The notes under the pieces: generated by a model
Told to the model about the DNA's origin: nothing
Seen by the model: the letters and a program-made list of their open reading frames with translations, nothing else
Database searches by the model: none
DNA from: Bacteroidales bacterium
GTDB taxonomy: Bacteria > Bacteroidota > Bacteroidia > Bacteroidales > VadinHA17
DNA: 64,000 nucleotides
Assembly (NCBI GenBank): GCA_020201035.1
Contig: JAIVHO010000001.1
Location: forward strand, 43,725-107,724
Direction of reading: 5' to 3'
Made by a program: the position numbers and the translations under genes
Shown here: positions 47,101 through 54,213 of the stretch, in pieces
How the letters are laid out: every line of letters begins with the position of its first letter
Position numbering within the stretch: the first letter of the stretch is position 1

Positions 47101-48078
47101 TTATTTTAATTTTTCCAGAGCTGAAGTCATTATCCGGCCTATCAGTTCAGTATAGGGTATGCCATTAAGCCGGGATAGGATAGGAAGGTCTGAATGAACC
47201 GGATGCAATCCGGCCAGCGGATTTACCTCAATAAAATTTGGGTTTCCTCTTTCATCACACCTTATATCAACCCTGCCGCCATCCTGGCATTCAAGCAGTC
47301 GCCAGGCATCCAGTGCAACTTTTTCACATCTCTCTGCAATCTCCCTTTCTGGAGCTGCATAATTGACATATAAATCACACTCCTCCTTATTGAGGTAGGA
47401 GTAGACCTCCTTTTCAGCCTTATCATTAAGGATAATTTCCATTATACCGGTAGGGGATGCATTACTTCCTGTCCCGGTGATGCCAACTGTGAACTCTCTA
47501 CCACTCAGGAATTTCTCCACCAGCACGGGCTGATTGAATCGTTTCAGCAGATCCGTTACAACATCACGTAGTTCTTCAGGTGTTGAGATAACGGAGTTTC
47601 CGTCAATTCCCTTACCTGTTCCCTCTGCGAGTGGCTTTGCGAAGAGTGGAAACTGAAGGTCAAAATCTTCTGTTTCTGCAGGCGAGTTAACCACCCTGAA
47701 ATCTGCAGTAGGAATTCCGGCATCTCTCACCACCCTTTTGGTCATAGCCTTATGAAGTGTAAGTGAGAGGACCAGGGGATCGGAGAATACATAGGGGATT
47801 TTCCATGCATCAAGCAGGGCAGGAACCTGCGCCTCGCGGCCAATCCCGTACATCCCTTCACATATATTAAACACTATATCCCATCTCTCTCCCTCCACCA
47901 GCGCCGCGGCAAGCTGCTTCACGGTGCCAATTCTGCTGGTCTGGTATCCAAGGTTCCGGAGGGTCTCCTCAATAGCATCCACGGTCTCATCAAAGTCAAA
48001 CTCGGCAACCTCCTCTTCGCTGTAACCCATCCTGAGGTATTCTGACCTCAGATCATATGTTAATCCAACCTTTATCAT
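47101..48078 (-). CDS. D-Ala-D-Ala-ligase-like ATP-grasp enzyme, copy B
   Basis: A 325-residue ATP-grasp ligase. Motifs are WDIVFNICEGMYGIGREAQVP (about 80-100), the phosphate loop LFAKPLAEGTGKGI (about 155-168), VEKFLSGREFTVGI, GRVDIRCD and the metal-binding IEVNPLAGLHP (about 285-297). It is only distantly similar to copy A. Its ATG overlaps the stop of the GNAT-deacetylase gene by 4 nt, so the two are translationally coupled. Two successive ATP-grasp ligases suggest two condensation steps, for example building a dipeptide or capping both ends of an amino acid; the substrates are not known. Confidence 0.8.
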   Translation of the reverse strand: MIKVGLTYDLRSEYLRMGYSEEEVAEFDFDETVDAIEETLRNLGYQTSRIGTVKQLAAALVEGERWDIVFNICEGMYGIGREAQVPALLDAWKIPYVFSDPLVLSLTLHKAMTKRVVRDAGIPTADFRVVNSPAETEDFDLQFPLFAKPLAEGTGKGIDGNSVISTPEELRDVVTDLLKRFNQPVLVEKFLSGREFTVGITGTGSNASPTGIMEIILNDKAEKEVYSYLNKEECDLYVNYAAPEREIAERCEKVALDAWRLLECQDGGRVDIRCDERGNPNFIEVNPLAGLHPVHSDLPILSRLNGIPYTELIGRIMTSALEKLK

Positions 48079-49814
48079 TTTTGTTTATATAATTCAGAAT
48101 ATAATCCGTTAAAAAAGTTGCGGGCATTAATGCCCAGGGATCTGGTAAGGTAACCGCCCTCCTGAACCACCAGTACCGGGTATCCCGCCATTCCGATCAA
48201 TTGTCCGTTGGCAAAGAAGTCGGCACCATTAAGCGACCACGTTCCGGTAGGATCATTCTTTGCCGTATCCAGTCCAAAGGCAACAACAAGAAAATCAGGA
48301 GAAAATCTCTTCACCGATTTCAGTGCCGATTTCAGCGTTTTCCTGTATGTGTCGCCGTCGGTTACCTCCTTTAGAGGAAAGTTAATATTAAACCCGGCAC
48401 CACTGCCTTCACCTGTCTCATCCCTGTATCCGCTGAAGTAGGGATAAGCAAATGAGGGGTCGCCGTGGATAGATACAGTAAGCACATCATCCCGGTGGTA
48501 GAATATCTCCTGCTGACCATTTCCGTGATGATAGTCAATATCCAGTATTGCTACTTTTCCGTAACCGGTAAGGTATTCAGCAGCAATAGCAGCCGAGTTA
48601 AAGTAACAGAATCCTCCAAAAACAGTTTTTTCTGCATGATGACCCGGAGGTCTTACAAGTGAATAGGCAATCTTACTTCCCTCAACAAGAGCATCTGCAC
48701 ATGTCAGGGTGCAGTCTACAGCTCTTTTGGCAGCCAGCCAGGCATTCCTGTTAAGTGGCGTAAAGGTATCTATACAGTAGTATCCCGCGAGGACAGAATC
48801 ATCAGCCGGAGGCCTTGTTCTGTTTCTTATGGGGAAAACATATGGGTAGATTGATTTTCCTTCTGCCAGTGAGTTACAAACCCGTCTGAAATACTCAATA
48901 TAGCCAACGTCATGTATTCTCCTTATCCATCTTTCCGAAAAGCTGAGTGGCTTACGCTGACTGAAGAGCCCTGTTGGTTCAATATACCTGAGTATTGAGC
49001 TGATCCTGACCGGTGCCTCAACGTAGCCCCTGTCCTGCACATGGTGTATAGAATGTTTATCATTTACTACCAGAACAATTTTATCTGACTGTCGCACCGG
49101 CAGAGTATAATCAGGTTTTACCCTTTTCACATATACCGGCGGACGGAGTGCAACCGGGTTATCCATTACACTATTTACTACCTTGTCAATATATCCTTGC
49201 GGACAGTAATCACCATATTTTCTTTCCAGGATAGCCCTTATTATCAGCTGCATTGATTTTCTGTCTGTGGGGTTTTCTCCCAGAAAGTCGCACACCAGAT
49301 AGGGAGCGCAATCATCATCATCCTTTACGGGAGTCTCATAAAGCGTATTGATGAGGGGAAATGCGCCGAACCTCTCATAGAACTTAAGTCTTGCCCTGTT
49401 CTGCTCCAGCAACTCTTTGTCCCTGCAAAGAGAGGGATCATCTGGCAGGCATTCCATAAAGAGTCCTTTTATTCCCATGTGAATTGCTTCTTCACGTACT
49501 CTCTGATAAAGGGCACTGCCGATTCCTCCTGATGTGCTACCTCGCCTTGATGCTATATAGTCAAGGTAGGCAAACTTCAGGTCAGGAGCATACATAAGGA
49601 GGGCAAAGCCCTGCACCTGGCCAGATCTGCTTTCAGCCACATAAAGGGACGTTTGTAGCTTGTATTGTAATGAATTACGAAGCTGATCCGGAATTTTATC
49701 CAGGCTTGAAGTGGCTACATCCGGAAACTGACTCTCCAGAATGGCCCTTACCTGTACCATTGCCTGCCGGTCAGCTTCGAACCGGTCACTCGTTAACCTT
49801 CTTATTCTGAACAT
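48075..49814 (-). CDS. GNAT acetyltransferase fused to a histone-deacetylase-type amidohydrolase
   Basis: 579 residues with two opposed activities. Residues 1-180 form a GNAT domain (motif A around SGGIGSALYQRVREEA, 95-110). Residues about 245-579 are a class I/II HDAC-like, acetylpolyamine-amidohydrolase-like domain with a full active site: His392-His393 in RPPGHHAE, zinc ligands Asp427, His429 and Asp516, and Tyr555 in QEGGY. It would acetylate and deacetylate amines, perhaps one compound at different nitrogens. The protein starts 27 bp after the KamA gene and overlaps ATP-grasp B. Bacterial HDAC homologues often act on acetylated polyamines or lysine derivatives, which fits a beta-lysine product. 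Confidence 0.85.
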   Translation of the reverse strand: MFRIRRLTSDRFEADRQAMVQVRAILESQFPDVATSSLDKIPDQLRNSLQYKLQTSLYVAESRSGQVQGFALLMYAPDLKFAYLDYIASRRGSTSGGIGSALYQRVREEAIHMGIKGLFMECLPDDPSLCRDKELLEQNRARLKFYERFGAFPLINTLYETPVKDDDDCAPYLVCDFLGENPTDRKSMQLIIRAILERKYGDYCPQGYIDKVVNSVMDNPVALRPPVYVKRVKPDYTLPVRQSDKIVLVVNDKHSIHHVQDRGYVEAPVRISSILRYIEPTGLFSQRKPLSFSERWIRRIHDVGYIEYFRRVCNSLAEGKSIYPYVFPIRNRTRPPADDSVLAGYYCIDTFTPLNRNAWLAAKRAVDCTLTCADALVEGSKIAYSLVRPPGHHAEKTVFGGFCYFNSAAIAAEYLTGYGKVAILDIDYHHGNGQQEIFYHRDDVLTVSIHGDPSFAYPYFSGYRDETGEGSGAGFNINFPLKEVTDGDTYRKTLKSALKSVKRFSPDFLVVAFGLDTAKNDPTGTWSLNGADFFANGQLIGMAGYPVLVVQEGGYLTRSLGINARNFFNGLYSELYKQK

Positions 49815-49841
49815 GGCAGACTGGGAGTAAATTGAGTATTA

Positions 49842-51119
49842 TCAGAAATCATTGTGCCAGACAGTTGGCTTTTCCTTGTCAATCTTATCCGGATAGTGAA
49901 ATTTTTTACCCTCAAAATTTTGAAGGATAAGGCCTTTCTCATCCCTGCCAACTACATATTCCGGCAAAATGGGAATTTTTCCTCCTCCTCCGGGGGCATC
50001 AATTACATAATGGGGAACCGCATAACCGGAAGTGTGTCCCCTCAGTCCGCGGATTACTTCAAGTCCTTCCGAAACAGATGTCCGGAAGTGGCGTGAGCCG
50101 GGGATAGGATCACACTGGTATATATAATATGGACGCACCCTTACCTTAAGCAGTTCATGAAAAAGGTGTTTAAATGTTTCCGGACTATTATTGATATCCT
50201 TAAGTAGTACGGTCTGGCTGCCCATCGGAATACCGGCATTAGCCAGCATATTGCAGGCATTACGTGTTTCAGGGGTAAGCTCTTCAGGGTGGGTGAAATG
50301 AAGGCTCAGGTAAAGAGGATGATATTTCTTCAGCATTTTTACCAGTGAAGGAGTGATTCGCTGGGGAAGTACTGCCGGCACCTTACTGCCTATCCTTATA
50401 ATTTCCACATGGGGGATTGCTCTTAGTGCCGACAGCAGGTATTCCAGCCTGCTGTCAGACATTGTTAACGGGTCGCCTCCTGAAAGAATCACATCCCTTA
50501 CCTCCCGGTGGGTACGGATATACTCAATAGCCATATCCCATTCGGGTTTTCCCGGGGCATTCTCTTTTTTACCTGCAACCATATGGGAACGTGTGCAATA
50601 TCTGCAGTATGTACTGCAGAAGTCCGTTACAAGGAAAAGAACCCTGTCTGGATACCGGTGAATCAGGCAACCCGCCACTGAGTCATGCAATTCATCAAGA
50701 GGGTCAGATGATTCCCCGTCCGACATAAGCAGTTCATCAAGTACCGGAACAACGCTTCTTCTGAGGGGATGATCCGGATTACACTCATCAAGCAGTGATG
50801 CATAGTAGGGTGTGATCCTTACGGGCAGATTAATAAACTGCTCCGCCACCGCCAACTCGTCGGGCGATAGTTTCAGGAAAGATGAAAGTTCTTTGATTGA
50901 CCGGTAACTGTGCCTGATCTGCCAGTGCCAGTTGTTCCATTCGTCAGGAGTGACGCCTGGGAAGTGTTTTGCAATGAATGCCGTGTTTTTTAATGTGCCC
51001 CGGAAATGGGTTGCCGGAGAGATCACATTATCAACGTTTCCACTATTTGGGAGTGGAGGTTCCTGAATCTCTGCCTCATCGGAAGCAGAGATCCAAACAC
51101 TTTGTTTTGCGGATCTCAT
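49842..51119 (-). CDS. kamA: Lysine 2,3-aminomutase (KamA family radical SAM, PLP enzyme)
   Basis: 425 residues. It converts L-lysine to L-beta-lysine with SAM, a [4Fe-4S] cluster and PLP. The cluster motif is Cys168, Cys172 and Cys175 (CSTYCRYC). PLP lysine is Lys381 in PGGGGK, and the lysine-binding acidic residues match Asp337 (YQCDP) and Asp374 (VIDAP), at the same spacing as Asp293/Asp330/Lys337 of the clostridial enzyme. The C-terminal zinc-site cysteines of that enzyme are missing. No kamD/kamE lysine-fermentation genes or EF-P gene are nearby. It is the first gene of the cluster, so beta-lysine is probably its entry metabolite. Confidence 0.85.
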   Translation of the reverse strand: MRSAKQSVWISASDEAEIQEPPLPNSGNVDNVISPATHFRGTLKNTAFIAKHFPGVTPDEWNNWHWQIRHSYRSIKELSSFLKLSPDELAVAEQFINLPVRITPYYASLLDECNPDHPLRRSVVPVLDELLMSDGESSDPLDELHDSVAGCLIHRYPDRVLFLVTDFCSTYCRYCTRSHMVAGKKENAPGKPEWDMAIEYIRTHREVRDVILSGGDPLTMSDSRLEYLLSALRAIPHVEIIRIGSKVPAVLPQRITPSLVKMLKKYHPLYLSLHFTHPEELTPETRNACNMLANAGIPMGSQTVLLKDINNSPETFKHLFHELLKVRVRPYYIYQCDPIPGSRHFRTSVSEGLEVIRGLRGHTSGYAVPHYVIDAPGGGGKIPILPEYVVGRDEKGLILQNFEGKKFHYPDKIDKEKPTVWHNDF

Positions 51120-51645
51120 TTCTGATTAATCTGTCTGTAAGCTTTTTCTTCTGTTTTAAATTTAACATAACACTCTTTGTTTCTGAATACTGAGGCGGTA
51201 ATTAAGACCTCCATTTGCTGTCAAATAACATTACAATATTAACTATTTTTTAAATCCGTTGTTATACTTAAAAAAATATATTTATAAGAGTCATGTAACT
51301 GTATATCTGATGCATACAATATGTCCGGTTCTCTGCAACTAAAGAGAGGGGTATAAAAAGCGTCAGACCGTATTATAAAAGGGGAAAATGCCGGATAATT
51401 GTTCCGGCGTTACAACCTTTTTTCTCAGGTTAAGGGAGATACTCCACTGTCGTCTGGAGTAAGCTTTATTATAGGGGAAGGGGAAGGTGCTTTCACCTGA
51501 AGGAGCGTTATTATAATTAGCTATAAATCTTAATCGGTATTATTGAAGAGAGAGTATCTGTCCTCAATTTAAACAGCATATATAGAAAGTAAAAAAAACA
51601 TAAATGCAATAATAAGAAGGGTTTAGAGTACTAAGGGCAATTGAA
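51120..51645. other. 526-bp intergenic region before the KamA cluster
   Basis: No gene is supported. It holds an inverted repeat TACTCCA (from about 51439)/TGGAGTA with an 8-nt loop and AT-rich flanks. On the minus strand, AGCTTACTCC at the end of this hairpin resembles the start of the 56-bp units at 4297, but the match is short. The kamA promoter must lie here; no clear TAnnTTTG was found on the minus strand. Confidence 0.5.
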
Positions 51646-53061
51646 TTACTTTCCTATGCAGAAATTTTTGAATATATTCCTGAGGATCTCATCGGGGGTT
51701 ATTGCTCCGGTAATTTCTCCCAGGTAGTATGTTGCCTGTCTGATATCCATTGCCACCAGGTCAAAGGGGATGCCATCTGCCATTCCTTCCTCAGCTCTTT
51801 TAAGAGCCTGGGAGCATGAGGTGAGTGCACTGTAGTGACGGGAGTTGGTAATAATCAGAGTGTTGCCGGCATCACCGGAACCTGTTATCTCAAGAAGGAG
51901 ATCCCTGAGGCGCGCTATCTCATCCTCCTCCCTGGCATTTATCATCAGAGATCTTACCCCCGTGGGCAGATTAACAGACTTATGCAGTTCCATGCACTGC
52001 CCACTCTCAAGCAGATCACACTTGTTTATTATCAAAACAAGCTCCTTGGCGGCACTTCCCATCTGTTTAAGGATAATCTCCACTGTAGCATTGATTATAT
52101 CAGCCCCATCAGTAGCATCAGTTACCAGCAGTACCACCATTGCCTCATTTATCTTCTGATATGTTTTCCTTATGCCGAGGTTTTCGATAATATCTGATGT
52201 CTCCCTTAGTCCGGCCGTATCTATAAATCTGAAGAGTATACCTCCTATATTAAGATTAGCTTCAATTGCATCCCTTGTAGTTCCCGGTATATCTGAAACA
52301 ATGGCTCTGTCGTCGCGAAGCAGTCCGTTCAGAATAGTGGATTTACCTGAGTTTGACCTGCCTGCTATAGCAACCGGAAAACCATTCCTGATGGCATTAC
52401 CCAGTCTGAACGAGGCAGCCAGTGTTTCAGTGACCTCCCTCACTTGACCAATTGTAGCTTTCAGATCATCTCTGTCAGCAAAGTCAACATCCTCATCCCC
52501 GAAATCGAGTTCAAGTTCTATCAGAGATGCAAACTGTAACAGTTTGTCGCGCAGACTATTTATCTCCTGAGAGAATCCGCCCCTCATCTGATTCATTGCG
52601 AGTCGGTGTGAAGCTTCAGATTCAGAAGCTATAAGGTCAGCTACTGCTTCTGCCTGTGAAAGATCAATACGGCCATTAATAAATGCTCTACGGGTGAACT
52701 CTCCGGGCATTGCGGCTCTTGCTCCCTTACCTGTCAGCATCTCCATTATCTTATGCTCAATATAGGGTGAAGCATGACAGCTGATCTCAACAGAGTCCTC
52801 GCCGGTGTAGGAGTGGGGTTGTCTGAAAACAGAAACAATAACCTCATCTATTACAGCGTCTCTATCCTTTAGGTAGCCATAGTGCAGTGTAAATCCCCTG
52901 GCTGTGATAAGACTCCTTTCACTGTCATTATTCTCCGGACCCGGGATAAAGAGAGATGAAACCATAGCAACTGAACCTGCACCACTGATTCTGATAACTG
53001 AAATGGCACCGCCGCTTCCTGATGCTGGAGCTGCAATAATATCGGAAGAGTCATAAATCAT
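51646..53061 (-). CDS. mnmE: tRNA modification GTPase MnmE
   Basis: 471 residues. With MnmG it adds the (carboxymethyl)aminomethyl group to U34 of several tRNAs. The N-terminal folate-binding domain (GSGGAISVIRISG), helical domain, and G domain (G1 GRSNSGKST, about 222-230; G2/G3 GTTRDAIEA and DTAGLR; G4 NKCD) are intact, and it ends with the catalytic CIGK. Start ATG 53061 is supported by the N-terminal family sequence. A TAATTTTG -7 element lies only 4 bp upstream, suggesting a leaderless mRNA. Confidence 0.95.
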   Translation of the reverse strand: MIYDSSDIIAAPASGSGGAISVIRISGAGSVAMVSSLFIPGPENNDSERSLITARGFTLHYGYLKDRDAVIDEVIVSVFRQPHSYTGEDSVEISCHASPYIEHKIMEMLTGKGARAAMPGEFTRRAFINGRIDLSQAEAVADLIASESEASHRLAMNQMRGGFSQEINSLRDKLLQFASLIELELDFGDEDVDFADRDDLKATIGQVREVTETLAASFRLGNAIRNGFPVAIAGRSNSGKSTILNGLLRDDRAIVSDIPGTTRDAIEANLNIGGILFRFIDTAGLRETSDIIENLGIRKTYQKINEAMVVLLVTDATDGADIINATVEIILKQMGSAAKELVLIINKCDLLESGQCMELHKSVNLPTGVRSLMINAREEDEIARLRDLLLEITGSGDAGNTLIITNSRHYSALTSCSQALKRAEEGMADGIPFDLVAMDIRQATYYLGEITGAITPDEILRNIFKNFCIGK

Positions 53062-53065
53062 AGCA

Positions 53066-53073
53066 CAAAATTA
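53066..53073 (-). promoter_or_regulatory. -7 element TAATTTTG immediately upstream of mnmE
   Basis: Plus-strand CAAAATTA reads TAATTTTG on the minus strand, ending 4 bp before the start codon. If used, transcription would start at or next to the ATG. No clear -33 element is visible. Confidence 0.35.
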
Positions 53074-53152
53074 CTCTATTTTTCCATTTCCCGTTACCAT
53101 AGTCATATCATCGGGATCCGGACCGGAGGTGCCATAGTTTATCACTGTTCTA

Positions 53153-53287
53153 TGGTACCGGTACTGAAAGGTCAGATAGCAGGTCACTGAATCTCTATCG
53201 TCCCAATACTGAAAGTCAAATAGCCTGTCGCTGACCTCTCTACCGTCCCAGTGCCGAAAGGTCAAACAGCCTGTCGCTTACCTCTGT
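53153..53287 (-). repeat. 45-bp tandem repeat overlapping the 3' end of the LolA-like gene
   Basis: Three 45-bp copies lie at 53243-53287, 53198-53242 and 53153-53197. The copy at 53243-53287 encodes the last residues of the LolA-like protein (EVSDRLFDLSALGR); the next begins with its TAG stop. Divergence rises with distance from the gene, as if the gene's end was duplicated outward. A 64-codon frame through it is a by-product of the repeat. Confidence 0.85.
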
Positions 53288-54064
53288 ACCGGTGACTACC
53301 TCACTCATAACCAGCTTAGATGATCTTCCGTTTATATGGTTCACCACATTCATGCTGCTGATAATAAATTTTCCTCCGGGAGCAGGCTGATAGTCTGATA
53401 TTTCAATGGTTCTAAGTTTTCCATTGCTTTTATCATAAAACTCCATCCTGACGGCTGTATAGTCAGAAAGTTTCAGTGTTGTTAACCTGGCAGCATAGCC
53501 ATAGTTTTTTTCAACCTCAATGGTAGCGGGTACCGATTTTATTTTAACCAGATCCTGATCAGGAATTCTCTCTGCAATTGTATGGGTAAAGTCAGTTACA
53601 GGAGGTGAGGTGAGATCAGAATTTGCAAACTCGGAGCCCATAAAGCTCTTTCCCTTTTCTGTGCTGACAATGCGTCGGGTTTTCCTGAAAGCAGGCAGAT
53701 ATATCCACATCTCATCCTCAGTATCATCATGATCATAAATAAGCAGTGTGGTTCCCTCTACCTCAGGAGGGTAGAGGAATTTGATTATCCGTTTTTCCGT
53801 TCCGTCACCATAGCTTTTTGAAGCGGTCACAGTACGTCTCTCACGCGTTCTGCCATTTTCATCTGTTATGGTAAGCAGTGAAACTGCTTCAAATGAATTT
53901 ACCATTACGGCATCGCGGCTTATCTTCATTATCCTGACAGCTTCCTCGTTTGACTGTCCGGAAGCAGGTTGCACTATCAGGATTATGAACATAACCATAA
54001 TCATAGCAGTAATACCGTATCCGGCATTAATTCCGATTATCCGGGCTCTCTTGTTGTAGTTCAT
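53240..54064 (-). CDS. LolA-like outer-membrane lipoprotein-sorting protein
   Basis: 274 residues with an N-terminal signal/anchor (about residues 12-36, ...PASGQ) and a LolA/LolB-like half-barrel domain (KRIIKFLYPPEVEGTTLLIYDH, EDEMWIYLPAFRKTRRI, MGSEFANSDL). Proteins of this subfamily usually accompany RND/MMPL transporters rather than act as the housekeeping LolA. Here it follows such a transporter by 149 bp. It may carry a lipid or hydrophobic cargo across the periplasm. The extreme C-terminus (about 15 residues) is made by the 45-bp repeat unit. Confidence 0.8.
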   Translation of the reverse strand: MNYNKRARIIGINAGYGITAMIMVMFIILIVQPASGQSNEEAVRIMKISRDAVMVNSFEAVSLLTITDENGRTRERRTVTASKSYGDGTEKRIIKFLYPPEVEGTTLLIYDHDDTEDEMWIYLPAFRKTRRIVSTEKGKSFMGSEFANSDLTSPPVTDFTHTIAERIPDQDLVKIKSVPATIEVEKNYGYAARLTTLKLSDYTAVRMEFYDKSNGKLRTIEISDYQPAPGGKFIISSMNVVNHINGRSSKLVMSEVVTGTEVSDRLFDLSALGR

Positions 54065-54213
54065 TGGTTTAAATTTTTTAATTACCTGTTTTTATGTTAA
54101 ATAAAAAGTATACTCGTTTCACTTTCTTAATTGTCAATTCATTGACGGGGATTAAAAAGATTTAGCTGTCAATTATAGAGTTATTCTCAGTCATATAATG
54201 TCACCGGGCAATA

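Noticed and set aside
51439..51466. Relation of the hairpin near 51.4 kb to the 56-bp repeat family
   Set aside because: Only about ten bases (GCTTACTCC region) are shared, too little to claim common origin.
53071..53265. 64-codon minus-strand frame with Tyr/Arg/Asp-rich product
   Set aside because: It is generated by reading through the 45-bp repeat copies derived from the LolA-like gene; no independent start or composition supports a gene.
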